Below are positions 34,651 through 44,639 of a DNA stretch of 64,000 nt, one piece after another. Source of the stretch: an uncultured Bacteroidales bacterium (GTDB lineage: Bacteria > Bacteroidota > Bacteroidia > Bacteroidales > FEN-979); assembly GCA_903959905.1 (NCBI GenBank), contig CAJBYO010000063.1:124001-188000 (forward strand), written 5' to 3'. Under the pieces are notes generated by a model. It ran no database searches, had not been told where the DNA came from, and saw only the letters and a list, made by a program, of their open reading frames with translations. Numbering within the stretch: position 1 is the stretch's first letter; the number at the start of each line of letters is the position of its first letter. The translations under genes were made by a program, and so were the position numbers.

Positions 34651-37600
34651 ATGTTACAACAATTTATAACCCGCCCGATCCTCGCCTCCGTCATTGCCAT
34701 CCTTATAGCGTTGGTTGGGGTCCTGAGTCTTTTTACCTTGCCCATCTCGCAATATCCGGATGTTGTGCCTCCTACTATTGCAGTCACTGCCTATTATCCC
34801 GGCGCAAGTGCCGAGGATGTTCAGAAGACAGTTGCAGTGCCGCTCGAGGAACAGATCAACGGTGTTGACAATATGACTTACATGACATCGCAATGTGCCA
34901 ACGATGGATCATGTACCATTACGGTCTATTTTTCGGTAGGGACCGACCCCGATATGGCCACGGTGAACGTTCAGAACCGAACCCAGCGTGCCATGAACGT
35001 ATTGCCCCAGGAGGTAATTCAGAGCGGGGTCACCGTTATGAAAAAGAATCCCAGTATCCTCATGCTTTATTCACTGGTGTCAAATGATACCGCATACGAT
35101 ACCAAATTCCTGGCAAACTACCTCAACATTAACATTATCAATGTATTGAAAAGAATCAAGGGCGTGGGTGATGTAACTTTGTTTGGCGGTGATGACTATG
35201 CAATGCGTATCTGGTTGAATCCGGCAAAAATGGCCGGACTTGGAGTCAGTGTCCAGGATATCCAGAGTGCCATCAAGGACCAGAACGTACAGGCTGCTGC
35301 CGGCCAGATCGGGAAAAACCCTGCCGCAAAAGGACAGGAAATGTCGCTCGTGATCCGTGTCCAGGGGCGGTTACAGGATGAAAAGGAGTTCGGGCAGATC
35401 ATCATCAAAGCCAACCCCGACGGCTCCCTGATACGAATGAATGATGTGGCAAGGATCGAAATGGGGCTTAAGACCTATGATGCCTATGGCAGGTACAACG
35501 GAAAGCCTGCACCCGCAATCGCAATCTACCAGTCACCGGGTTCAAACGCCGTACAACTCCAGAAGACCCTGGATGCCACCATGGAAGAGTTGGCCAGGGA
35601 ATTCCCGCTCGGAATTACCTACACAAAGGGGCTTGATACAGTTGAATTTGTAAATGCCTCTGTCGAAGAGGTCCTTCACACCCTTGCGGAAGCATTCGTC
35701 CTGGTGTTTATTGTGGTGTTTATCTTCCTGCAGGACTGGCGGGCCACCCTTATTCCGGCTATTACCGTGCCCATCTCACTGGTAGGCGCACTTGCTGCTT
35801 TTTCGCTGCTGGGTTTCACCATCAACATGCTTACGCTTTTTGCGCTTGTGCTGGCCATCGGAATTGTGGTGGATGACGCAATCGTTGTGCTGGAGGCGAT
35901 CCAGGAGAAGATAGATGCAGAAGGGATTTCGCCGCTTGAAGCGGCCAAGCATACCATGAAAGAAATCACACCTGCCATTGTCACCATCACGATGGTACTT
36001 TGTGCCGTTTTCATCCCGGTATCCTTCCTTGGCGGGACCACCGGGGTCATGTACAAACAATTCGCGCTCACACTGATTTCATCAATCCTGATATCTGCGT
36101 TGCTGGCGCTAACGCTGTCTCCTCCCCTTTGCGTCATGCTTCTGAAGCCTAAAACAGATAAAAAGGGCTTGCTTGGAAAGTTCTTTAAAGCTTTTGACCG
36201 CGGATTTGAGAAAACCACAAACGGGTACCTGAAGATCTCTGACGGATTTACCCATCACCTCTCCCGTCCTATTTTGTTCCTTGCGATCGTATGCGTAATG
36301 GCCGTTGTTGTCATGAAGTTTTTACCGTCGGGCTTCCTTCCTGCCGAAGACCAGGGTTATTTCTTCATTAATGTATCCACTCCAAAGGGTTACGCACTGC
36401 AAAAAACAGATGCAGTCATGGTGGAAGTGGAAAAAATCCTTGCCAAAACAGATGGGGTTGATTCGTATACAACAGTGCCGGGTTTCAGTATCCTTGATAA
36501 TTCAGTGAGTACCACCAATGGCATGGCATTCGTGAAGCTGAAAGACTGGAAAACAAGAGGAACGGCAAGGAATGTAGGCGTTATCATCAGGGAAGTGCAG
36601 GCAAAATTCAATAAGATCCCGGGCGGGGTTTGTATGGCATTCAACGCACCGGCCATTTCGGGATTGGGAAAGACCGGAGGACTTGAATTCCAGCTTGAAG
36701 ATAAAACAGGCGCCGGCATTGAAAAACTCGCCGAAGTTGCCATGACCTTCCAGTCTGATGCCATGAAAAGAAAGGAATTTTCGAGTGTTTATACGCCTTT
36801 CAGGAATGACGTGCCCCAACTTCGCCTTCTTGTTGACAAGGAAAAGGCAAAGGTTATGGGTGTTCCGGTCAATACGATCTACTCCACACTCCAATCTCTT
36901 TTTGGAAGTTTCTATGTCAACGACTTCAATAAATTTGGAAAATCTTACCGGGTTATTGTACAGGCTGAGGACATTTATCGCGCAAACAAGGAAGACATCC
37001 TGAATGTTTATGTCAAAAGCAATTCAGGGAAGATGATCCCGCTTGGGACACTCGTGGAGATTCTGCCCATCCAGGGGCCCGACATTGTCAAAAGATTTAA
37101 CCTTTTCAGTTCTGCCGACTTTACCATTGCCATCCCTCCCGGGTACTCTACGGGCCAGGCCATTGAGGCAGTAAAAGAGGTGACTGACAAGGCTCTCCCC
37201 TATGGTTTTGGTTATGAATATTCTGGCATGACCCGTGAAGAGCTGATCTCCGGGGGACAGGCACCCTTTATCTTTGCCCTCTGTTTCATATTCGTTTATT
37301 TCCTCCTTGCGGCAAAATATGAAAGCTGGCTGCTCCCGATCCCGGTTTTACTTGCCATCCCCTTCGGTGTGTTCGGAGCATTCGGTTTGCAGTGGGCCAG
37401 CGGGCTGCAGAACAACATTTACGCACAGATCGGGCTTATCATGCTCATCGGGCTTGTGGCCAAAAACGCCATTCTGATTGTTGAGTTTGCCAAACTGAAA
37501 CACGACCAGGGCATGGACCTGATGGAGGCAGCCAGGGAAGGCGCGAAACTCAGGTTCCGCCCGATCCTGATGACCTCGTTTGCTTTCATCCTGGGTGTTG

Positions 37601-37779
37601 TACCCCTGGTTATTGCATCAGGAGCAGGCGCTGCAAGCCGGCATGCCCTGGGAACCTCCGTTTTCGGCGGAATGCTGGTGGCCACCATTTGCGGGGTGCT
37701 GGTTGTGCCTTCTCTGTATGTGGCGTTCCAGAGACTTGAGAACAGGTTTAAGAAAAAAAGCAGCGAAGTAGTGAAATAG
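34651..37779 (+). CDS. RND multidrug efflux pump, inner-membrane subunit (HAE1/AcrB family)
   Basis: A 1042-residue, 12-TM proton-driven exporter, the standard AcrB length. Proton-relay residues are present: Asp408-Asp409 in GIVVDDAIVV (TM4) and Lys938 in LVAKNAILIVEFA (TM10). Other family marks are the N-terminal FITRPILASVIAI, SQYPDVVPPTI and the PDIVKRFNLF stretch. It exports lipophilic compounds through the flanking adaptor and outer-membrane channel; substrates cannot be told from sequence. The last codons (SSEVVK) and the stop lie in a copy of the agtagcga-type repeat, so the C-terminal tail may have been reshaped by the repeat. Confidence 0.95.
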   Translation: MLQQFITRPILASVIAILIALVGVLSLFTLPISQYPDVVPPTIAVTAYYPGASAEDVQKTVAVPLEEQINGVDNMTYMTSQCANDGSCTITVYFSVGTDPDMATVNVQNRTQRAMNVLPQEVIQSGVTVMKKNPSILMLYSLVSNDTAYDTKFLANYLNINIINVLKRIKGVGDVTLFGGDDYAMRIWLNPAKMAGLGVSVQDIQSAIKDQNVQAAAGQIGKNPAAKGQEMSLVIRVQGRLQDEKEFGQIIIKANPDGSLIRMNDVARIEMGLKTYDAYGRYNGKPAPAIAIYQSPGSNAVQLQKTLDATMEELAREFPLGITYTKGLDTVEFVNASVEEVLHTLAEAFVLVFIVVFIFLQDWRATLIPAITVPISLVGALAAFSLLGFTINMLTLFALVLAIGIVVDDAIVVLEAIQEKIDAEGISPLEAAKHTMKEITPAIVTITMVLCAVFIPVSFLGGTTGVMYKQFALTLISSILISALLALTLSPPLCVMLLKPKTDKKGLLGKFFKAFDRGFEKTTNGYLKISDGFTHHLSRPILFLAIVCVMAVVVMKFLPSGFLPAEDQGYFFINVSTPKGYALQKTDAVMVEVEKILAKTDGVDSYTTVPGFSILDNSVSTTNGMAFVKLKDWKTRGTARNVGVIIREVQAKFNKIPGGVCMAFNAPAISGLGKTGGLEFQLEDKTGAGIEKLAEVAMTFQSDAMKRKEFSSVYTPFRNDVPQLRLLVDKEKAKVMGVPVNTIYSTLQSLFGSFYVNDFNKFGKSYRVIVQAEDIYRANKEDILNVYVKSNSGKMIPLGTLVEILPIQGPDIVKRFNLFSSADFTIAIPPGYSTGQAIEAVKEVTDKALPYGFGYEYSGMTREELISGGQAPFIFALCFIFVYFLLAAKYESWLLPIPVLLAIPFGVFGAFGLQWASGLQNNIYAQIGLIMLIGLVAKNAILIVEFAKLKHDQGMDLMEAAREGAKLRFRPILMTSFAFILGVVPLVIASGAGAASRHALGTSVFGGMLVATICGVLVVPSLYVAFQRLENRFKKKSSEVVK

Positions 37780-37848
37780 TGAAGTAGCGAAGTAGCGAAA
37801 TTATCGTGCGTAGAGAAATTCAATCGTAAATCGTCCAATTGTAAATCA
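37760..37848. repeat. agtagcga-type tandem repeat, copy 2, overlapping the pump gene's 3' end
   Basis: Bases 37760-37802 repeat gcagcgaagtagtgaaatag-like words and encode the last six pump residues and its stop. Then come gaaattcaat and cgtccaattgtaaatc, related to the words after copy 1. The composite ends two bases before the next ATG at 37851. Confidence 0.85.
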
Positions 37849-37850
37849 AC

Positions 37851-39227
37851 ATGGCCAGAAAATATTTTAGAATCCAATCCCTGCTTCTGTTTTTCAGCGT
37901 TTTAATTACGGTTACCAGTTGTAAAGTAGGTCCTAAGTACGAAAGGCCTGCGGTTAAAATGGACAGCCTCTTCAGGTTTGCCCAAAGCAGGGATACCATC
38001 AGTTTCGCTGATGTTGAATGGATCAAATTGTTTAAGGATACCGTTTTGCACCGGCTGGTACAAACCGGGCTGAAGAACAATTACGACATCCGGATCGCCT
38101 ATGCCCGCATTGATGAAGCCCAGGCTGCATTTAAACAGTCACGCGGCCAGCAATGGCCCCAGATCTCTGCGGTGGTTGCAGGGGGCTGGCAACAGCAGGC
38201 CCTTCCGAATGGAACAACCAGTGCATACAGCACCCTGGCTGCCACAGGCCAGATCAGCTGGGAAATAGACCTCTGGGGAAAACTCAGGCGCGCAAAAGAG
38301 GCTGCCCGGGCGAATCTTTTTGCACAGGTGGCTTATCAGCAGGCAGTGAGGATCACCCTTCTCAATTCAATTGTTGCCAACTATTTCAACCTGCTTGAAT
38401 TTGACAACGAATTGCGCATCACCCAGGAAAACATCGTGATCCGTCAGAAATCACTGGAACTCGTTCGTAATAAGATGATCGCCGGAACAGCATCCGGACT
38501 TGTTGTTGCCCAGGCAGAAGCTGAACTTGCCCAGGCCATGACCAAAGTACCCTCCCTGGAGATGGGGGTTGGTGAATGTGAAAACCTGCTGAGTATCCTC
38601 CTTGGTGAAGCACCCCACACCATTAACCGTGGAATGCCGATGCTGGATCAGCTGAACATGCCCGAAATCACAACACCCGGGGTATCCGGCCGGCTGATCC
38701 TGCGCAGGCCCGACATCATCCAGTCAGAGCAGACGCTGGTGGCTGCCAATGCCAACATCGGAGTTGCACGTGCCATGATGCTCCCGTCACTGGGCATTTC
38801 AGGCAGCATTGGTGCCGCATTCAACCCGACGAACCTGGTATACAGCGCCCTCGGCAACCTGGTAGCCCCGATTTTCAACGGGGGCCAGTTACGCCAGGGT
38901 GTAAAAAAGGCCCAGGCTCAGAAAGAACAGATGCTGTTTTCATACCAGTATACGATCATCAATGCGCTCAAAGAAGTCTCCAACGCTATTCTTCAGTATC
39001 AGAAGCTGAACGAGATCGTCGTCAGCCAGCAAACAACCGTAAACGCTGCACAGACTGCATTTGACCTTTCAAACCAGCTTTATAACGCAGGATATGCAAG
39101 CTACCTGGATGTCATCAATGCACAGCAATTGCTGTTCTCCGCCCAAATTGCACTATCACAGGCGCAAAGCGATGAACTCACTGCTGCTGTAAGCCTCTAC
39201 AGTGCGCTTGGTGGTGGATGGAAGTAA
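37851..39227 (+). CDS. Outer-membrane efflux channel (TolC/OprM, NodT family)
   Basis: A 458-residue lipoprotein channel (lipobox VTSC, Cys24, followed by KVGPKYERP as in OprM). It has the two coiled-coil OEP repeats; the first ends GQISWEIDLWGKLRRAKEAARA, and the second has VAPIFNGGQLRQGVKKAQAQ and LYNAGYASYLDVINAQQ. It completes the tripartite pump with the two upstream genes. The order adaptor-pump-channel is the usual one. Confidence 0.94.
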   Translation: MARKYFRIQSLLLFFSVLITVTSCKVGPKYERPAVKMDSLFRFAQSRDTISFADVEWIKLFKDTVLHRLVQTGLKNNYDIRIAYARIDEAQAAFKQSRGQQWPQISAVVAGGWQQQALPNGTTSAYSTLAATGQISWEIDLWGKLRRAKEAARANLFAQVAYQQAVRITLLNSIVANYFNLLEFDNELRITQENIVIRQKSLELVRNKMIAGTASGLVVAQAEAELAQAMTKVPSLEMGVGECENLLSILLGEAPHTINRGMPMLDQLNMPEITTPGVSGRLILRRPDIIQSEQTLVAANANIGVARAMMLPSLGISGSIGAAFNPTNLVYSALGNLVAPIFNGGQLRQGVKKAQAQKEQMLFSYQYTIINALKEVSNAILQYQKLNEIVVSQQTTVNAAQTAFDLSNQLYNAGYASYLDVINAQQLLFSAQIALSQAQSDELTAAVSLYSALGGGWK

Positions 39228-39259
39228 AATCACTGTAGTCAATTTGTAATTCTGACTTT

Positions 39260-40405
39260 ATGAACCGGATTGTTTTATCAGTCCTGATCGCTTTATCAGC
39301 ATTAGCATGGCATGGCCCTTTGAGAGCACAGGAAAACACCGACAGTCTCACCGATGCGATCAAAACCAAAATCTTCAACAATTTCAAACACTTCAGTTTC
39401 GGGTTCTATGCCGATGCCTACCTCATCATGGAGCTTGACCATAAAAATGACACGGCAAAGATCATCCCGTTTTCTGCCAACTGCCCGATGACCAACCTGA
39501 TCAGGCTCAATGTTGCAGCCTTTGAGATCTATTACAATGCCGAACGGGTCAGGGGTAAGTTTCAGCTTCAGTTCGGGGATGCACCCAACCTGCTGGCCGC
39601 CCCTGAAAAACAATGGGTTAAGAATATCCGGCAGGCAGCATTCGGCTTCAGGGTCGCAAAAGATCTGTGGATCGATGCAGGATACATGTTCACCCCAATC
39701 GGATGTGAATCAGCATGGCCTGTCATCAACACCATCAGTACGGTGACCATGTGCGGTTATTTTGAGCCGGGTGCTTTACTGGGGATTAAAGTTTCCTATA
39801 AATTTTCCGACAAGGTGGATGGCGGCTTTATGGTTGGTAACCCTTATTCAATTGCCTACCAGCAAACAAACCACCTCGCCGGACTCTTTTTCATCAACTA
39901 TGCGCCCCTCAAAAATCTCACCCTCTCCTACAACAGCATTTTCGGAAACCAGGCATTGCGGAATGCTGAACTAAACAACAACCTGCTTTATAATGATGTC
40001 ATTGTCGCTTACAATCCGCATAAAAACATCAACCTCGTCGGCCAGTTTGATTTTGCCTTTCAGACAAACTCAAAGCTGGCTCCCGACACATCCAGAATTG
40101 CTTCCATGTGTTCAGGATTCCTGCAGGCAAAGTTCACTTTCCTGAAGAATTTTTCAGTTGCCGGACGATACGAATATTATTATGACCCTGATGGTTTTCT
40201 CTCCGGAACATATAATTATGACAGTAAAACAACGGGGTTGACTATAAGCGGCATGACCGTCAGTCTTGAATATAAACCTGTGAAAATAGGCTATGTCCGA
40301 ATGGAATACAAAATTATGCAGGCAAATCAGGGGAATAAGATTTACTACAACAAAACAAGTGACCACATGCAGGCGATCGCATTTACGACCGGTGTTCGGT
40401 TTTAA
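39260..40405 (+). CDS. Porin-like outer-membrane beta-barrel (Bbp2/OmpL-like)
   Basis: A 381-residue exported protein with signal peptide ending GPLRAQ. It resembles the putative beta-barrel porin-2 group: an early FGFYADAYLIMELD strand, FQLQFGDAP, alternating hydrophobic strands such as NLTLSYNSIFG and KNINLVGQFDFAF, and a last strand ending in aromatic Phe (TTGVRF). It follows the efflux channel by 32 bases and may be in the same operon. Its link with efflux is unclear; it may simply be a porin for small solutes. Confidence 0.75.
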   Translation: MNRIVLSVLIALSALAWHGPLRAQENTDSLTDAIKTKIFNNFKHFSFGFYADAYLIMELDHKNDTAKIIPFSANCPMTNLIRLNVAAFEIYYNAERVRGKFQLQFGDAPNLLAAPEKQWVKNIRQAAFGFRVAKDLWIDAGYMFTPIGCESAWPVINTISTVTMCGYFEPGALLGIKVSYKFSDKVDGGFMVGNPYSIAYQQTNHLAGLFFINYAPLKNLTLSYNSIFGNQALRNAELNNNLLYNDVIVAYNPHKNINLVGQFDFAFQTNSKLAPDTSRIASMCSGFLQAKFTFLKNFSVAGRYEYYYDPDGFLSGTYNYDSKTTGLTISGMTVSLEYKPVKIGYVRMEYKIMQANQGNKIYYNKTSDHMQAIAFTTGVRF

Positions 40406-40409
40406 ATGG

Positions 40410-40417
40410 TAACTTTG
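40410..40417 (+). promoter_or_regulatory. -7 element TAACTTTG
   Basis: TAACTTTG fits TAnnTTTG, directly after the porin stop codon and 23 bases before the ATG at 40441. No -33 TTG is seen. Confidence 0.45.
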
Positions 40418-40440
40418 TGTTGCATGTTTAAACCTATTCC

Positions 40441-42672
40441 ATGACGCGCAAAGAAATTGACCTCCGGTATCATAAGGTGTGTGATATGATCTGCTCACAA
40501 CGCCTGAAATCTGCCCTCGAAGAACTTGAGAAATTCTCCAGGTTTGCGACCAAAACAGATTATTACTATCAGCTCGAGACTCTTTCAGATAATTATAAAA
40601 CACTGCTCAGGTATTCGTTTGACGGATACCATGATCCCCAGCAGCAAACTATCCTTTACCGCCTCTGTACGGCCATGCTCAACATGGCCGACGACCTGAG
40701 GCAAACCCTCCTGGAAAAGGAGCTGCCGGGTAAAGGTTCAGACAGGATTAAACTGCTCCATGTGTTCGGGGAAGATCCGCTATCTGTCACGAGCAGGATA
40801 GAAGAGATGTTTTTCCACCGTGAAGTTGAAAAGCTTATTGAAGAAAGTGAACTTGACAATGAGGCAAAGTCCGGCCCGGGGTTGATTCCCGTCAAGCAGA
40901 TAGACCTTATTTTCAAATCCATCTGGCTCACAGGTAACCTCACCAGCGAACATATCGCCCTTATCAGGCAGATAAACATTTCCGAACAGATCGAATGGCA
41001 TGAAAAATGCCTGGTTGTAAGCGCTTTGACATTAAGCCTGATCAGCTATTTTGATCTGAACAAATTCCTCCTGCTCATTGAATTTACCGAAACGGGCGAG
41101 AATCAGGTTTACCAGCGTTCACTTACCGGCCTGATCATTTGCCTGATCGTTTATGATAAGCGGCTGTTGTTTTATCCGGAAATCATGGAAAAGCTGAAGC
41201 AGCTGACCACCATTGACACCATCCTTCCTGAGGTGGAGCTCATCCTGATGCAACTGCTCATGGCAAGGGAAACCGACAAGATCACCCGCGAATTTGAAGA
41301 AGAGGTGCTCCCCGAGATGAAGAAAATGATGCCCAAAATAGAGGATAAACTTCAGCTTGACGATATGACCGAAGATGAGAACCTGGAAGGCAAAAACCCC
41401 GGCTGGAAAGACATGATTGAGGAGGTGCCCGGACTGTACGAGAAAATTGAAAAATTCTCAAGGATGCAAATGGAGGGAGGTGACGTATTCATGAGCACCT
41501 TCCAGCAACTGAAAAGGTTCGACTTCTTTAATGTGATGAGCAACTGGTTTGTCCCTTTTCACCGCGACCATCCTGAAATATCTGACGGTTTTTCAGAAAA
41601 AGACGACATCAACAGCCGCCTGCTGGAAAGCCTTGAAAAAGCTTTCTATATCTGCAATTCCGACAAGTATTCCTTTGCCATCAACTTCAGGGCGATACCT
41701 GATATGCAACGCACGATGATCGTGACCAACTTTGAGGCAGAATTTGCCCAGATGAAGGAAATGGCTTCGGAAGAACAGATGCTTGACCAGTCCCTGCTTA
41801 CCAATTCGGTGTTCATCCAATACATCCAGGATGTTTACCGCTTTTATAAACTCTATTTGTACAGGAGTGAATTTGATGACATTTTCCGGCTGAAGATAAG
41901 GACCGGTGAGCTCTTTTTCTACCGTACCTTCTTCGAACGTCCAGGATTCGCTGAGAAAATCGCAGCATTCCATTTTGACAATGATCATTACTACGATGCT
42001 ATTGATGTTTACGAAAGCATCATGGAACGGGATGGGCCGGGTCATGAATATTTTGAGAAGATAGGATATTGCTACCAGAAAACCGGGCGTTTCAAGAAAG
42101 CGGTGGAGTATTATAAAAAGGCGGAACTGTTTGATGCCGACCGGCAATGGATCCTGAAAAAACTGGGATGGTGCTGTCTGAAGCTCAAAGATTACGCACA
42201 GGCGCTGATATATTTCAAAGATGCTTCGGCATTGCAGCCTGATGAAATCTCACTGCAGATGCAGGTCGGTCAATGCCACCTCCATCTGAAGGATTATGAA
42301 CAGGCCCTTCATCAGTATGCCAAACTCCGGTTTTTCGCGCCTGATAACCTGAAAGTATTACGTCCGATCGCCTATTGCCAGTTTGTGCTTGGCAAATGCG
42401 AACTGGCCGACGAAGTTTATGCACAGATACTCAGCCTTACCTCTACCCCGTCGGCCTTTGACCTGATGAATGCCGGCCATGTGCGGCTTTGCCTTGGGCA
42501 AAGGGAGGAGGCCCTGCATCTGTATAAACAGTCGCTGTTGCAAGGTTCCACAAGCCGCACGGAACTCATGGATGCATTTGAGGAAGATTCGCAATTTCTT
42601 ATTAAAAACGGTATCCCGGTGAAGGATATCCCGCTGATCAGGGATTACCTGATGTTTCAAACCGAGATATAA
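40441..42672 (+). CDS. Cytoplasmic tetratricopeptide-repeat protein
   Basis: A 743-residue protein with no signal peptide. The N-terminal 500 residues are mostly helical and unassigned. From about 520 onward at least five TPR units are visible (YYDAIDVYESIMERDGPGHEYFEKIGYCYQ; GRFKKAVEYYKKAELFDAD; DYAQALIYFKDASALQPD; DYEQALHQYAKLRFFAPD). It has its own -7 element. I have no specific function to offer; protein-protein scaffolding is the usual TPR role. Confidence 0.8.
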   Translation: MTRKEIDLRYHKVCDMICSQRLKSALEELEKFSRFATKTDYYYQLETLSDNYKTLLRYSFDGYHDPQQQTILYRLCTAMLNMADDLRQTLLEKELPGKGSDRIKLLHVFGEDPLSVTSRIEEMFFHREVEKLIEESELDNEAKSGPGLIPVKQIDLIFKSIWLTGNLTSEHIALIRQINISEQIEWHEKCLVVSALTLSLISYFDLNKFLLLIEFTETGENQVYQRSLTGLIICLIVYDKRLLFYPEIMEKLKQLTTIDTILPEVELILMQLLMARETDKITREFEEEVLPEMKKMMPKIEDKLQLDDMTEDENLEGKNPGWKDMIEEVPGLYEKIEKFSRMQMEGGDVFMSTFQQLKRFDFFNVMSNWFVPFHRDHPEISDGFSEKDDINSRLLESLEKAFYICNSDKYSFAINFRAIPDMQRTMIVTNFEAEFAQMKEMASEEQMLDQSLLTNSVFIQYIQDVYRFYKLYLYRSEFDDIFRLKIRTGELFFYRTFFERPGFAEKIAAFHFDNDHYYDAIDVYESIMERDGPGHEYFEKIGYCYQKTGRFKKAVEYYKKAELFDADRQWILKKLGWCCLKLKDYAQALIYFKDASALQPDEISLQMQVGQCHLHLKDYEQALHQYAKLRFFAPDNLKVLRPIAYCQFVLGKCELADEVYAQILSLTSTPSAFDLMNAGHVRLCLGQREEALHLYKQSLLQGSTSRTELMDAFEEDSQFLIKNGIPVKDIPLIRDYLMFQTEI

Positions 42673-42704
42673 ACTAAATGAAGTTGGGAAACTTGATTTT
42701 TTTC

Positions 42705-42812
42705 AACCACTTAGGCACGGAGGACACTAAGGAACACTAAGTATATGATGTAGTCAAAATATTTTGAATAGATTCTTAGTGTTTCTTAGTGCCCTCCGTA
42801 CCTTAGTGGTTT
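42705..42812. repeat. Long inverted repeat, CACTTAGG/CACTAAG family
   Basis: Arms 42705-42741 and 42775-42812 pair over about 37 bases with a few mismatches. They are made of words such as aaccacttagg, cacggagg and cactaag. The AT-rich centre is 33 bases. It ends about 20 bases before the next start codon at 42833. Confidence 0.88.
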
Positions 42813-42832
42813 GTTTTTTAAAATGTAATCCT

Positions 42833-44470
42833 ATGAAAAATCCCCCCAAATGGCAACGTGCAGAACTGTTGATTTTCTCCATTCTGACGGTTCTCAACAT
42901 GCTGCCCTTTATTGCCACCAGGTTCTTCCCAAGCATGGACGGGGCTTCGCACCTGAGCAACGTTAACATCATCAACCAGCTTGTTTTTCACAACAACAGC
43001 CTGTTTCACCAGTTTTTCCAGATAAATCCTGAACCGGTTCCGAACTGGACCTCCAACCTGCTCATATCCTTGCTTACATTGATCATGCCGGCCTTCCTCG
43101 CAGAAAAAATCCTGGTCATCATCCTCCTGACAGGGGTGCCTTTTGCATTCCGGATCCTGATGACCTCTGTTGCACCGGGTAGGACCATTTACAGTTTCCT
43201 GATTTTCCCCTTCACACACACCATGTTCCTTTTCTTTGGCTTCTTTAATTTCTGCATGGCCGTATTGCTGTTCCTGGTCACCCTGAATTACTGGCTGCAA
43301 AACGAAAACAAGCCATGGAACCTCAAGCGAGGCTTAACGCTGGCATTGCTCGTGGCATCGACCTATTTCTCGCACGTTGTAATCTTCGGAACACTGCTCA
43401 TCATCATTGCTGCGCATATCATAACGCGCACTGTCATTGCCGCCTTTGATAATCCTGCTGAAGGAAAAGCTATTATCAGGAAATTCCTGGTAAAAACAAT
43501 GGCCATCTCGCTATCAGCGGTTATTCCGCTTATGCTGTTCATCTATTTCTTTTATTCACGACCGGGCACAAGGGAAATAAACTTTATCAACCGGCACGAA
43601 CTGATCAAATTCCTGGTCACTGTGCGCCCACTGATTTCCTTTAACCCTGACGTGGAAGGCAAACATACGACCATTCTCTTTTACCTTTTGGCTGGCCTTA
43701 TCGCGACAGGATCCGTTTTTTTCATCTACCGGCTGGCACTTAAACTCCTGCACAAGAATCCAACCGGCACAAATCAAGAACAGAAACTGGCGCCGGGCGT
43801 GGCTTTCTGGTGGCTGCTATCATCCATGGCGATGTTGCTCATCCTGTATTTCAAACTTCCTGATGCCTATGGAACTGCGAGCTATACCAGCCTTCGTATC
43901 GCATTTATTTTTTTTCTGCTCGTCATTCTCTGGATATCAACGTTCCGCATTCCATGGTATTTCGGATTGCTCGCAGCTATAACAGGGCTGTATGTCAATA
44001 CAATGCTGGTCAGGTATTATTCCTCCAGCATCAGGGACCTTGGAAAACTGGCGGTGGCATGCAATAAGGCAGCCGATTTTGTCGCCCCGAACAGTCTTAT
44101 ACTGCCGGTTTATTGTATGGACAACTGGTTTACAGGGCACTTCGTGGATTATATTGCCGTGGATAAACCGGTGGTGATGGTGTATAATTATGAATGCCAG
44201 TCGGGGTATTTCCCTGTCATATGGAACGAAAAAACAAAGCCAAATTATTACCTGGGAAACCCGGCAATACCCGACCGGTACATCAATTTTGAACTGGTGA
44301 AGGGAAGGCCTTCGCTCATGCTTGACTATGTATTCGTAGTTGGGCAGTTCAACCCGGAGAAAGACTGGTTTTTCAGTACGCTGCACAAAATCCTGACTGA
44401 GGATTTCACGAAGGTTTACGTAGCACCAAGTTGCACGCTATACCGGAATAAATTGGCTGTTACCAGGTAA
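42833..44470 (+). CDS. Polytopic membrane protein, possible GT-C-type glycosyltransferase
   Basis: A 545-residue protein with about ten hydrophobic helices and a C-terminal soluble part (from about 430). The start at 42833 was chosen because the longer frame reads through repeat DNA. An early loop FFPSMDGASHLSN after TM1 holds an acidic residue where GT-C enzymes (ArnT/PMT-like) have their catalytic Asp, and the size and helix count suit that fold. No lipid-sugar substrate can be named. It is upstream of lpxD, which makes a cell-envelope role reasonable but unproven. Confidence 0.55.
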   Translation: MKNPPKWQRAELLIFSILTVLNMLPFIATRFFPSMDGASHLSNVNIINQLVFHNNSLFHQFFQINPEPVPNWTSNLLISLLTLIMPAFLAEKILVIILLTGVPFAFRILMTSVAPGRTIYSFLIFPFTHTMFLFFGFFNFCMAVLLFLVTLNYWLQNENKPWNLKRGLTLALLVASTYFSHVVIFGTLLIIIAAHIITRTVIAAFDNPAEGKAIIRKFLVKTMAISLSAVIPLMLFIYFFYSRPGTREINFINRHELIKFLVTVRPLISFNPDVEGKHTTILFYLLAGLIATGSVFFIYRLALKLLHKNPTGTNQEQKLAPGVAFWWLLSSMAMLLILYFKLPDAYGTASYTSLRIAFIFFLLVILWISTFRIPWYFGLLAAITGLYVNTMLVRYYSSSIRDLGKLAVACNKAADFVAPNSLILPVYCMDNWFTGHFVDYIAVDKPVVMVYNYECQSGYFPVIWNEKTKPNYYLGNPAIPDRYINFELVKGRPSLMLDYVFVVGQFNPEKDWFFSTLHKILTEDFTKVYVAPSCTLYRNKLAVTR

Positions 44471-44473
44471 GAG

Positions 44474-44591
44474 TTTTTTTTCACCACATAGTCACATAGT
44501 GCACATAAGCACATCACCACATTATCAAATTATCACATCATCACATCATCACACCAATATGTGCCCTATGTGCCTACTATGTGGTGAAAAA
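44474..44591. repeat. Long inverted repeat, CACCACATAG family, copy 2
   Basis: The left arm (44474-44514) and right arm (44558-44591) repeat the same words as 10393-10468. The centre is a run of atcacatc/atcatcac words. It ends about 50 bases before lpxD. Confidence 0.87.
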
Positions 44592-44639
44592 TGCTAAAAT
44601 TACTATCTTGCACCACAATTAACCGAAACACATCAACCT

